This document shows positions 51,353 to 60,004 of a DNA stretch of 64,000 bases, in pieces. Source of the stretch: Vulcanisaeta thermophila. Lineage in GTDB: Archaea; Thermoproteota; Thermoprotei; Thermoproteales; Thermocladiaceae. Where the stretch lies: positions 248,001 through 312,000 of the forward strand of contig NZ_BCLI01000004.1 of NCBI RefSeq assembly GCF_001748385.1, read 5' to 3'. The position numbers and the translations under genes are program-made. The notes below the pieces were generated by a model that was not told where the DNA came from, ran no database searches, and saw only the letters and a program-made list of their open reading frames with translations. Positions within the stretch are counted from its first letter, which is position 1, and every line of letters starts with the position of its first letter.

Positions 51353-52906
51353 ATGAGCGCTGTGAATAATGAGGTTCTTATTAAGGAGCTTATTAGGGAG
51401 CTCATTAATAGGTACATTGAGAATTCATACCCATGGGGCATATTAACAAGGCCCCTGACCCCCATGGCCATGGTGATATTGACAGTAACCTACGTATTAA
51501 CACTATCAATGCTCATCCTAAGCACACTTCAAGTAATCACCTTAACCATTTACGGCGTAAGATCCCTAAGGGTCCTTAAAGGTGGGAGGACCGGGTTGAG
51601 GAATGTGTTGATTAGTAGGTCGTTGCCCAGGGTATCCGTGCTTGTGCCGATAAAGGGCGAGAGTGTTGAGACCATAATAATGCAATTGAGGAATTTATCG
51701 AGACTTGATTACCCAAGGGAATTGATGGAGATCATATTCGTGAGCGATGACTCTGAGGATTATGCAAGGACAATATCCAGGATAATAGGGGATTATGCTA
51801 TGAAACTGGGATTGAACGCCAGGTTAATCCACAGGCCCAATCACACTGGTTTCAAGGGTGCCGCGTTAAATTATGGACTTAGGTACGCGGGGGGTGATGT
51901 GATTATGATAATTGATGTGGATACAATGCTACCAAGGAATTACCTAAGGGAGTCCGTGGGCATGCTAATGAGGGGTTACGATGCGGTTACCGCGACGTGG
52001 AAGGGCTACAGCATTGATGACAGTGCCTTCTCAAGGATTACCAGCTTCATGTACAATGTCTATAATGAATTCTTCATAAGGGGCAGGTTCTTAATGGGCG
52101 GCTTCCCAGCCATTAGTGGTAATAATATCGTTATTTGGAAACACATACTTAATGAGTTGGGTGGCTTCTGTGAGTGCACGGGTGAGGATCTGGACTTAAG
52201 TATAAGGTTGAGGAGCCTTGGCTATAGGATTGGGCTTATTAATGATGATGTTTACTGCGAGGTTCCCCATGACTACCAATCCTTCAAGCTTCAATTCAGT
52301 AGGTGGTTGTTCAATGGCGTTTGGAACCTTAAGCATAATATTAAATTTGTGATTAGGTCAAAAGCGATGGGTGTGTGGGAGAAGATTGATGCCGTATTGT
52401 GGATGCTTCAATTCCCCAGCATGTCCTTCGCAGCGCTCTCGGTGATAATGACCATGGTGATGAGCGCCATAGGCGTATTAATACCACCATTACCCCTAAC
52501 CATACTGGAAACCGCCTTCATCATATCAACAATTGCATTCTTCATAATCATGCTCAGGATTAGCAATCACGTGGGCTATGGAATAAGGGACACAATAATG
52601 TACAGCGTAAGGACTGCCTTAGTGATGTTGGTTATGTCATTCCCAATGCTCATAAATACCATGGAATCCCTCGTATCCGATGAGTATCAATGGGTGGTCA
52701 CACCCAAGGGCCCCATGAGGAGGTTAAATTACGGTGTTAGGTACATACTCTCGGAGCTTGTGGTCCTGTCCCTAGTGGTAATGCTAACCATAGTATCAAT
52801 AGTGTACAGGAACATACTACTCCTTATATACTCAACAGTAATACTAATACTTATGATCCACGGGATTAGATTAATAATACCAAACCGCAGAGTTAAGTAC
52901 CGTTAG
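51353..52906 (+). CDS. Membrane GT2 processive-type glycosyltransferase
   Basis: 517 residues. One or two N-terminal membrane helices, a catalytic domain with VLVPIKGE, DVDTM (near 190), TGEDLDLS (near 279) and QFSRW (near 310), then about four to five C-terminal membrane helices. This is the cellulose/hyaluronan-synthase layout and suggests a polysaccharide or glycolipid product. The next gene, a geranylgeranyl reductase, overlaps or follows within a few bases, so glycolipid synthesis is plausible. ATG 51353 is leaderless. Confidence 0.88.
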   Translation: MSAVNNEVLIKELIRELINRYIENSYPWGILTRPLTPMAMVILTVTYVLTLSMLILSTLQVITLTIYGVRSLRVLKGGRTGLRNVLISRSLPRVSVLVPIKGESVETIIMQLRNLSRLDYPRELMEIIFVSDDSEDYARTISRIIGDYAMKLGLNARLIHRPNHTGFKGAALNYGLRYAGGDVIMIIDVDTMLPRNYLRESVGMLMRGYDAVTATWKGYSIDDSAFSRITSFMYNVYNEFFIRGRFLMGGFPAISGNNIVIWKHILNELGGFCECTGEDLDLSIRLRSLGYRIGLINDDVYCEVPHDYQSFKLQFSRWLFNGVWNLKHNIKFVIRSKAMGVWEKIDAVLWMLQFPSMSFAALSVIMTMVMSAIGVLIPPLPLTILETAFIISTIAFFIIMLRISNHVGYGIRDTIMYSVRTALVMLVMSFPMLINTMESLVSDEYQWVVTPKGPMRRLNYGVRYILSELVVLSLVVMLTIVSIVYRNILLLIYSTVILILMIHGIRLIIPNRRVKYR

Positions 52907-52908
52907 TG

Positions 52909-54045
52909 ATGAGGTACGACGTGGTAATAGTGGGCGCAGGACCTGGGGGTTCAACGGCAGCCCTCGTGGCATCTAAGTTGGGGCTTAGGGTATTGTTGAT
53001 AGACCGCTTTCAATTCCCCAGGATAAAACCCTGCGGCGGCGGCCTAACACCAAAGACCCTGGCATTAATGCGAGGCTTGGATATAGACCCAGAGCCCATT
53101 ATTAGGAATAGGTGTTTCAAGGTGGCCCTAACCAACTGGGCAGGTACATACCTACTGAGTAATCATTATGGTGACGAGGCACTTATAGGCGTCACCTCAA
53201 GGGAGGAATTCGATAACTACCTACTCAATGAGGCATTAAAGCATGGCGTCGACTTCGTCAAGGACAGGGTTACGGGCATTGAGGAAACACCCAGTGGCGT
53301 CAGGGTTAAGGGACTTAGTAATGAATACCTTGGATCATACGTCATAGGGGCTGATGGTGCTAATTCCGTGGTCTCAAGGAACATTGGCAATGATAGGGCA
53401 GGGGAGGCCTTGGCCCTCATGACCATAGCCCACGGTGGCCAGCATGCGGATGATATTTGCCTAATCGATATGACCAGGATTAAGTGGGGTTATGCATGGT
53501 CATTCCCAAGGGGTAGGGGTGAGTATGACGTTGGGCTAGGCTCACTTAAATGGGGTAATTACAGGGAGGAATTGAGGAGGTACGTTAAGGAACTCTCAAT
53601 GAGCGAGGGGGTCATTTATGGACACCCAATACCCATTAAACCCAGGGGTAGGGTGGTAAGTAAGAACGTGTTTTTAGTGGGTGATGCAGGGGGTTTTGCG
53701 GACCCCACGACGGGTGAGGGTATCTTCTACGCAATGTACACGGGCGCATGGGCAGCCCTCACAATTAAGAAATCAAAACTCACAAACCCAACCCTGGTGT
53801 ATAGGGACTTGGTCCAACCACTCATTAGGAACCTACGCCTAGCCTATGGATTATCCACCACGGTTTATGGACTCGATACCCTAGTCATGAGTAGGTACCT
53901 GGGGCTCACGGCATTTTCCTATGAGGGAACCCGAAGGTTAATCTCCAGGGTAATGAGTGGTAAGTCCTGGTACGTGGACGCCCTCAAATCCCTAGTGAAA
54001 CCAAGCCTTCATGTAAGGTTACTAAGTAATAAGCGGTGGTTTTAA
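52909..54045 (+). CDS. Geranylgeranyl reductase-family FAD enzyme
   Basis: 378 residues. The FAD-binding GAGPGGSTAALVASKLG is near 9-25, the DGANSVVSR segment near 147, and GDAGGFADPTTGEGIFYAM near 260. The family saturates the isoprenoid chains of archaeal membrane lipids (or dolichol or quinone tails). It follows the GT2 gene immediately: ATG 52909 is two bases after the stop, with a GTG overlapping it. Together they point to modification of isoprenoid lipids or dolichol. Confidence 0.88.
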   Translation: MRYDVVIVGAGPGGSTAALVASKLGLRVLLIDRFQFPRIKPCGGGLTPKTLALMRGLDIDPEPIIRNRCFKVALTNWAGTYLLSNHYGDEALIGVTSREEFDNYLLNEALKHGVDFVKDRVTGIEETPSGVRVKGLSNEYLGSYVIGADGANSVVSRNIGNDRAGEALALMTIAHGGQHADDICLIDMTRIKWGYAWSFPRGRGEYDVGLGSLKWGNYREELRRYVKELSMSEGVIYGHPIPIKPRGRVVSKNVFLVGDAGGFADPTTGEGIFYAMYTGAWAALTIKKSKLTNPTLVYRDLVQPLIRNLRLAYGLSTTVYGLDTLVMSRYLGLTAFSYEGTRRLISRVMSGKSWYVDALKSLVKPSLHVRLLSNKRWF

Positions 54046-54068
54046 GGGCATTGTGATGCTTAAAGTAA

Positions 54069-54389
54069 TTACTCCTCCAAGTCCTCCTCAGTCTCCTCAG
54101 ACTCAGCCTCGCCCGTTGAGGTGGCCTCGCCTCCCTGTGTTACCTCAGCCACAGCGTAGGACCTGCCTATCCTCGTTATCTTAACCTTCACCTTATCGCC
54201 AGGTTTCGTATTGGGTACAAAGATTACAAAGCCCCTTATCCTCGCTATACCATCACCCCTCTTAGAAACCTCCGTTATTTCCACGTCCACTACATCACCA
54301 ACATTAACAGGTTTCGGACCTCTAGGACCCCTGCCCCGGGGCCCCCTCCTCCTTGGTCTCTCGTTACCCGACGTAGTAACCGCCTTCAA
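54069..54389 (-). CDS. TRAM-domain RNA-binding protein
   Basis: 106 residues. A basic Arg/Gly/Pro N-terminus (about 9-27), the TRAM beta-barrel VNVGDVVDVEITEVSKRGDGIARIRGF (about 28-90), and an acidic Glu/Ser tail. Small TRAM proteins act as RNA chaperones in archaea, similar to cold-shock proteins. The RG-rich start should add RNA affinity. Confidence 0.87.
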   Translation of the reverse strand: MKAVTTSGNERPRRRGPRGRGPRGPKPVNVGDVVDVEITEVSKRGDGIARIRGFVIFVPNTKPGDKVKVKITRIGRSYAVAEVTQGGEATSTGEAESEETEEDLEE

Positions 54390-54499
54390 GTCATGGATAA
54401 AGCACTTATTAATAAACCCTTCCTTTATAATTAATTTAGATGATGACTACCTCTGATTGGGATTAATGACCGGGCCGTCCCAGCCTGATTAACCAACGA

Positions 54500-55333
54500 T
54501 CATACCCTCGAAAGGATTAGCTCACGGCCTTGTATAACGGCCACGTGCGGCTCCGTACCTATGTATGGGCCGGCCCTTGATGTGAATATTGTAAGTACCT
54601 TATTACCGTGATTCCACTTGTAACCCTCCTTAACGTACTCATGACCTCTAATCACCATTAATAAGTCGTTCTTGCTTAGGAACTCCTCGGTTATTGATGA
54701 ACCAAATAGGTAAGTGCCTGGCCCCCTTACGTAATTCGGTGCATAATCCTTAACCTCATCTGATGGGTCATTCCACAACAGCTGAAACGTTATATAATCG
54801 CTGGGCATTAGGTCGGGCTTTTGTAACTTGGATATTTGATCAATAGTAACCACGTCCTTGGGCAATCCCCCATGTACCAGGAAATAGTTATTATTTAAAA
54901 TGGCAGCCACGGGCATGTTTGCGAAGAGTTCCGTGAGCCTTTCATAGAGTTCATCTGCTTCGTGGAACCCCAATTTACGAACTAACTCCATGTAGAAACC
55001 ATAGTCAAAGTTCATTAATGGGGATTCGTGATTGCCACGGAGTAGGAAAACCCTATTCACATACTCTCTCTTCAACTTAAGGATTAGGTATAAAGTCTCC
55101 AGTTGGTGCTCCCCTCTATCAACGTAGTCGCCCAGTGCCACGTATGTCCATTTATCCAGTGGGTATTCGTTGATTATGTTTATTAGTGATTGAATATCAC
55201 CATGTAAATCACCAATTATAATAACCCTATCACTCTCTATACTTAACAATGGCCCGTAGGATTTGAAAACCTCCATTAATGCATCAAGGTTCTCCTTAAA
55301 GAATTCCTTAACCATCAAAATACTAAACTCCAT
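54500..55333 (-). CDS. PP2A/PP1-type serine/threonine phosphoprotein phosphatase
   Basis: About 277 residues. The metal site is complete: GDLHGD, GDYVDRGE, RGNHES, and the C-terminal HGGLP and RGHE. It removes phosphate from Ser/Thr of unknown targets. ATG 55333 is 26 bases from TTTAAATAAG (about 55355-55364); the frame is open to GTG 55411, which precedes the TATA element and is unlikely. Confidence 0.92.
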   Translation of the reverse strand: MEFSILMVKEFFKENLDALMEVFKSYGPLLSIESDRVIIIGDLHGDIQSLINIINEYPLDKWTYVALGDYVDRGEHQLETLYLILKLKREYVNRVFLLRGNHESPLMNFDYGFYMELVRKLGFHEADELYERLTELFANMPVAAILNNNYFLVHGGLPKDVVTIDQISKLQKPDLMPSDYITFQLLWNDPSDEVKDYAPNYVRGPGTYLFGSSITEEFLSKNDLLMVIRGHEYVKEGYKWNHGNKVLTIFTSRAGPYIGTEPHVAVIQGRELILSRV

Positions 55334-55454
55334 AGCCATAATCTGCCCAGAGCATTTAAATAAGTTATCCGTAAATAAGTATCTGTTGAGAGGTGAATCC
55401 CCCTGGTCCACGTAATTGTTAAGTTTTTAAATGCATATGCATGATATTGTTAAA

Positions 55455-56387
55455 ATGAATGCAATTAATGTGATTGTTAGGATTAAGAGGATAACCAGCG
55501 ACATGGTTAAGGAAGCCTTCATAATAAAAGCTGTTAATGATGGTGTAATAACCTCGTTAAGGACGGAGGATGTCGTGGGGTTGTACCCATACAATGCGTA
55601 TGATTATCGGGTTGATGGTAAAAACCTAGATTACATAATAACCGAGGATTCCGTGGCATTACTGGCAGATTTATCAAAGATAAATAATTGGATCCTTGAA
55701 AATATGAAATACACGGAGTTCAATGACTGCATAAGTATTACAACCCCAGATGGCAACCTCATAACAACATGCAAGGATAATGGAATAAGTAGGGGAGAGA
55801 GGATTGTGTATATGGATAAGGTATTAATGCGTAAGTGGGGTATTGATGTGAAGCTTGAAATTGAAAACCCAAGTGAGATCATGCCCCTGGAGAAATACTT
55901 TGAGAATCCCATGAACGTAACCATAGAGAGCCTCGTCTTCCTGCCCATTTACTTCGTAATAAATCCTGTGGGCCTCGGCCTAGATATTATTGCGGATGCC
56001 TACATAAACCTGCTAAGTAAGGGGCTCAATAGAATACCCACCAATATGGATATAGCGGATTATTTAATAAACATTGGAGAACTCAATGATGAATTCATAA
56101 AGGCATACGTAATGAGGAGAGATTTAGAGACCTTGGGTGATTATGTTAATATTGAGATCAATGAAGAAGGGAATAATGTGGTCTTTTCTGTGAATGGTAC
56201 TAGAACAATTGTGGCTTCTAAGTTGGGTAATGATCAATTCTTAAAGATTGAACAAATCAATGTGCAGAATATAAGGGTTAATGGTATAACCATGAATTTA
56301 ATAGACATAGGGGGTATAAACATGCTTGACTGCGTACCATTACTAATCGATAAATTGAAAGCGCAATTAACGGGACTACTTAAATAA
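55455..56387 (+). CDS. Hypothetical protein, divergent from phosphatase
   Basis: About 310 residues, mostly beta/alpha with a hydrophobic stretch, ESLVFLPIYFVINPVGLG, near 170-187 that may be one membrane or buried helix. No motif identified. Codon use is more A/T-rich than neighbours, suggesting acquired or fast-evolving sequence. ATG 55455 is about 28 bases from the TATA element AAGTTTTTAAATG; ATG 55431 overlaps that element. Ends in an 8-base convergent overlap with the next gene. Confidence 0.6.
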   Translation: MNAINVIVRIKRITSDMVKEAFIIKAVNDGVITSLRTEDVVGLYPYNAYDYRVDGKNLDYIITEDSVALLADLSKINNWILENMKYTEFNDCISITTPDGNLITTCKDNGISRGERIVYMDKVLMRKWGIDVKLEIENPSEIMPLEKYFENPMNVTIESLVFLPIYFVINPVGLGLDIIADAYINLLSKGLNRIPTNMDIADYLINIGELNDEFIKAYVMRRDLETLGDYVNIEINEEGNNVVFSVNGTRTIVASKLGNDQFLKIEQINVQNIRVNGITMNLIDIGGINMLDCVPLLIDKLKAQLTGLLK

Positions 56388-57009
56388 CAATATCACGATC
56401 TGCCAATAAACCCGCACTACCCCTAACCCTACCATTCTTAAAGTACCTCACTAACATACCCGGTGTCTTGAAAAATGACTGTGTTACTTCGATACCCAAT
56501 GACCTGGCAAACTCCCTAATCTCCACATCACTATACTCAATCCTAATCTTCACAGAGCCCCTTAACACCTTAACAAGGGGCTCCAGAAACTCAACATCAC
56601 TGCCCACGAGTAATGGTGTGGTTATTGCAAAGACGATACTACCTGGGAAATCAAGTAAATCCTTAATGAATGCCCACGTGGCCTTGGGGGCCATAAAGGC
56701 CACGTCCGTATCATCCACCAATAAAACCCTGGGGTTGGGAACACTGGGGCAATTAACCACCTGGGGACCGCCAAGCCCCAACTTGCTGTATAGGTTTATG
56801 TACATTGCCGGTATGCCCATGTTGTTGAGCCTCTTCATTATTAGAATCAACGCGGTAGTCTTACCGCTTCCCGACTCGCCCATTATCAGTAAATGCCTAT
56901 AACCAGCCCTCAACTCCTCAACTGCCCAATCAATAACTCGCCTGATGGAGTGACCCACTATGGAATCCTCACGAACGCTCATGCAATCTATGGCATCGGA
57001 ACTCATCAT
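56380..57009 (-). CDS. Small P-loop ATPase of the ORC/AAA-like type
   Basis: About 209 residues. Walker A GESGSGKTTA near 43-52, Walker B VLLVDDTD near 98-105, a sensor-like VFAITTP near 125. No C-terminal DNA-binding domain beyond a basic KNGRVRGS tail. It resembles the N-terminal ATPase half of an Orc1 or STAND-like protein. ATG 57009 is 26 bases from CTTAAATTATTAAG; the frame is open to 57042. Neighbour to an orphan protein, function unknown. Confidence 0.65.
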   Translation of the reverse strand: MMSSDAIDCMSVREDSIVGHSIRRVIDWAVEELRAGYRHLLIMGESGSGKTTALILIMKRLNNMGIPAMYINLYSKLGLGGPQVVNCPSVPNPRVLLVDDTDVAFMAPKATWAFIKDLLDFPGSIVFAITTPLLVGSDVEFLEPLVKVLRGSVKIRIEYSDVEIREFARSLGIEVTQSFFKTPGMLVRYFKNGRVRGSAGLLADRDIVI

Positions 57010-57129
57010 GATGATAAAGCACGGACTTAATAATTTAAGCAAATGATTAGGCTAAGTGATAATACACTAACAATTCAGCGCAGCCTCGAATCATTAGTAC
57101 TTAAAAACCAGAATTAATGCTACTGGTGC

Positions 57130-57687
57130 GTGTCATTCATAGAGTACAGGGGTACCTTCTACAGACTATTGCACCCACGCCCCACAATACTACTAATCAC
57201 TCTCTGCCCTAATGGTAGGTTTAACATAATGCCAGCTTCATGGAACACGCCAATAAGCGAGGAGCCGCCCACAGTTGGCATATCGGTGTTTAGGGAAGCC
57301 TACACGTACCAATGCCTTGAATATCACGGGGAGGCTACGATAAATGTTCCGGGGATTGAACATGCAGACCTTGTGTATAAACTAGGCTCGGTCTCGGGTA
57401 AGGATGTGGACAAGATAAAGACATTCAATATCCAATTAATACCCAGCGAAACCATAAAAGTACCCGGGTGGAAAGATGCCCTAGCAATCTACGAAACAAG
57501 GGTCCTCAGTAAATTCGATGTTGGCGAGGTTAGGCTGTACGTGTTTGAGGTACTTAAGGTTAAGGTGAGGCCTGGGATAGCCGATGAGTGGAGCCTTGAC
57601 TTCACAAAGGTCAACATACCACTCCATGGCGCTGGGAGGGTATTCCACAGGGTTGACCCGAGGAAGGTGTTCGCCAGGAAACATTGA
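57130..57687 (+). CDS. Flavin reductase-domain (flavoredoxin-like) protein
   Basis: 185 residues of the split-barrel FMN-binding fold: PTILLITLCPNGRFNIMPASW at 18-38 and PPTVGISV near 47. It binds FMN and reduces it or transfers electrons to a partner. ACTTAAAAACC lies about 26 bases before GTG 57130. The gene meets the convergent GDPD with a two-base gap. Confidence 0.85.
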   Translation: MSFIEYRGTFYRLLHPRPTILLITLCPNGRFNIMPASWNTPISEEPPTVGISVFREAYTYQCLEYHGEATINVPGIEHADLVYKLGSVSGKDVDKIKTFNIQLIPSETIKVPGWKDALAIYETRVLSKFDVGEVRLYVFEVLKVKVRPGIADEWSLDFTKVNIPLHGAGRVFHRVDPRKVFARKH

Positions 57688-57689
57688 CG

Positions 57690-58406
57690 TCAAGCACCCC
57701 TAATGGCTTTAATGATGATGTCAGGGTAATTAGTGGTTATATCATCAACACCCATACTCACCAAGCGCCTAGCCACCTCCCCATCATTAACAGTCCAGAC
57801 ACCCACAAGAAAACCACTCCTATGCGCCTCCTCAATACCCTCAGGATCCACTAGGTCCTGAGATACATGTAGCCACCTAACCCTCAATTTCCTGGCAATG
57901 TCCAGGAACCAACGAATCCTACCAATGAATATGATCCCAGTCTCTATGTTAGGGTCCAACTCCCTAACAGTCCTTATTGCGTCGAAGTCGAAGGATACCA
58001 CCTGGGCATTTACGCCGTACCTCCTTATCAGGTCCACGACTTTACGCTCAATACCAGGATAATAATCACCACCACGTTTAATCTCTATCTTAAACCTGGT
58101 TCTACCACCGAACTCCCTAAAAACCTCCTCCAACGTGGGAACCCCAACGGGACCCCACTTACCACCGAACCCATGCTTAACCCTTAACCTCCTCACCTCA
58201 CTTAGTGCTAGGTCCTTAACGTAGCCGTGACCATTCGTCGTCCTATCCACGGTAAAATCGTGAATGACCACGACCTCGCCATCCCTCGTCATGTGCACAT
58301 CAAGCTCAACACCGTCAACCCCCATTTCAAGGGCTAGTCGAAACGATGGTATGGTATTCTCAGGCGCGTACCCCATAGCCCCCCTGTGCCCATAAACCAG
58401 AACCAT
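57690..58406 (-). CDS. Glycerophosphodiester phosphodiesterase
   Basis: 238 residues. YGHRGAMGYAPENTIPSF, GVELDVHMTRDGE and VVIHDFTVDRTTNG carry the H, E, D and H of the GDPD active site; KIEIK continues it. Hydrolyses glycerophosphodiesters released from lipids to glycerol phosphate. No signal peptide, so cytosolic. It probably takes part in recycling of membrane lipid headgroups. Confidence 0.92.
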   Translation of the reverse strand: MVLVYGHRGAMGYAPENTIPSFRLALEMGVDGVELDVHMTRDGEVVVIHDFTVDRTTNGHGYVKDLALSEVRRLRVKHGFGGKWGPVGVPTLEEVFREFGGRTRFKIEIKRGGDYYPGIERKVVDLIRRYGVNAQVVSFDFDAIRTVRELDPNIETGIIFIGRIRWFLDIARKLRVRWLHVSQDLVDPEGIEEAHRSGFLVGVWTVNDGEVARRLVSMGVDDITTNYPDIIIKAIRGA

Positions 58407-58464
58407 CGCAAGTACATATTATAGGTGTACTTAATAAGGTCTTGCTTAATGGGGTGTTTTGAGC

Positions 58465-59505
58465 ATGTCCGTGGAAATACAACACTTCAGGTGGCTTCGG
58501 GAGAACAGGGCTAGGTATAACCTGGGAAGCAGTGGCGTTAAGCCATTCACATTGCAGGAAATAGAGAAAATGGGCGAGCCTGGGAACATTGTGGACTCGC
58601 TAGTTAGTATCTACGGTGTAGAGAGGAGAAACATACTCATAACCCACGGGACTCAGGAAGGGAACTTCGTGATCCTCAGTGCGCTTAAGGATAGGGTTAA
58701 TAGGGTTATTACTGTGCTGCCTGAGTACGAACCCATAAGGGTACTACCTAACTTCCTGGGTCTGAACCGCATAGAGATTAGTATAGCTGGTGGTTTCGAC
58801 GCTATATACGAGGTTTTAAGGAGGGGTGATGCACTATTCCTCTCAAACCCCAACAACCCATTGGGTGTGTACCTGGGTGTTAAGGAATTGATTGAATTAA
58901 GCCAGGAGGCCGTGGGTAGAGGCTTCTACGTGGTCCTGGACTCCATATTCCTGGAATTCGTAATGAGGGACCTAAGAAACCTACCACTGGACCACATAAT
59001 CTACACATCAAGCACCTCCAAATTCTACACCACGGATAAATTCAAAATAGGCTGGGCAGTGGGCGACGAAGAGGTACTGAAAAGGGCAGGCGGAATACTA
59101 GACCTAGTGAGCCCTGGGCCAGTGGACCTAGAGGCTGAGTTAGCATCAATACTACTTAACCACAGGGACTTCGTTAGGGAGAGGAACCTGGGCATAATAA
59201 GGCCAAACATAGAAACACTGAGGGGAGCACTAAACCAGGTAAGGGACTGGGTGGATCTACTGTACAGCGAGCACATGCCCATAGCATACCTAAGAATAAA
59301 GTGCGGAAAAACCACGGGCACAGCACTAGCAAGGGAATTACTAAAGCAGGACGTCCTGGTAGTCCCAGGGCAGTACTTCGCAAAGGACGATGGAGTAAGG
59401 GTGGGACTAGCCACAATGGATAAGGAACAATTCAAACAAGCCACAGAAATAATCATAAACACCGTGAACAAACAATGCACGCAAAACACGAACCAAAGAA
59501 CTTAA
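58465..59505 (+). CDS. PLP-dependent aminotransferase class I/II
   Basis: About 346 residues. SNPNNPLG near 132, D in YVVLDSIF near 160, and the PLP Lys in SSTSKFYTTDKFKIGW near 190-195. Fold type I aminotransferase. The substrate is not evident; relatives act on aromatic or branched amino acids or histidinol phosphate. CTTAATAAGG supports a start at TTG 58459 or ATG 58465. The tRNA-Glu gene follows 36 bases later. Confidence 0.85.
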   Translation: MSVEIQHFRWLRENRARYNLGSSGVKPFTLQEIEKMGEPGNIVDSLVSIYGVERRNILITHGTQEGNFVILSALKDRVNRVITVLPEYEPIRVLPNFLGLNRIEISIAGGFDAIYEVLRRGDALFLSNPNNPLGVYLGVKELIELSQEAVGRGFYVVLDSIFLEFVMRDLRNLPLDHIIYTSSTSKFYTTDKFKIGWAVGDEEVLKRAGGILDLVSPGPVDLEAELASILLNHRDFVRERNLGIIRPNIETLRGALNQVRDWVDLLYSEHMPIAYLRIKCGKTTGTALARELLKQDVLVVPGQYFAKDDGVRVGLATMDKEQFKQATEIIINTVNKQCTQNTNQRT

Positions 59506-59540
59506 AAACACACGCAGAAACCGAGACATAGACACAACAA

Positions 59541-59618
59541 GCCCCGGTCGTATAGCCCGGTCAAGTATGCGGGCCTCTCGAGCCCGTGACCCGGGTTCAA
59601 ATCCCGGCCGGGGCACCA
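59541..59618 (+). tRNA. tRNA-Glu (anticodon CTC), CCA encoded
   Basis: Acceptor GCCCCGG pairs with CCGGGGC, D stem GTAT/GTAT with G-U pairs, anticodon stem CGGGC/GCCCG around loop CTCTCGA (anticodon CTC), variable TGAC, T stem CCGGG/CCCGG with loop TTCAAAT, discriminator A59615, then encoded CCA. No intron. A T-rich stretch, GGTTTTTATTT, at about 59649-59660 could end the transcript. Confidence 0.95.
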
Positions 59619-60004
59619 CTTGGTTTCAATTCTTGATTGGTTATTCCCGGTTTTTATTTAAGGAACCATTTTCTATGTGTGTTTGTAATGGGGTGTTTAT
59701 TTGCCGTATCTCACTATGGATTCTCCATTCCAGCGCTCAGGTCATGTTAATGTTTCTTTGTCACGGTAGTGAACCTTAATCTAACGGTTGGGCCTAGGGT
59801 TGTAGATATGCCCTTATTATTCTCTCGTGATTTTTAATATCTTCTTCAGGTTTTATGGTCAAACCCCCTTTTCTCAACATCATATTAATTGCTGTTTGAT
59901 TCTAGCCTTTCACCCTCCTGGTCTTTATTAATCCCATGAAGACCATGCTTATGGTTGGTAGGTCAAAGATCGGTATTATGTTAGGTTTTATAATGGGTTT
60001 TATG
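59619..60004. other. Intergenic stretch with no supported gene
   Basis: A/T-rich, T-run near 59649 probably terminating the tRNA. An open minus-strand frame of about 34 codons at 59902-60009 has a hydrophobic end but no start or promoter. No RNA-like GC island is visible. The 3' part may be decayed sequence. Confidence 0.4.

Noticed and set aside
59567-59779. Plus-strand frame running through the tRNA-Glu gene
   Set aside because: Shares sequence with the tRNA body, which explains it; no promoter or protein-like features.
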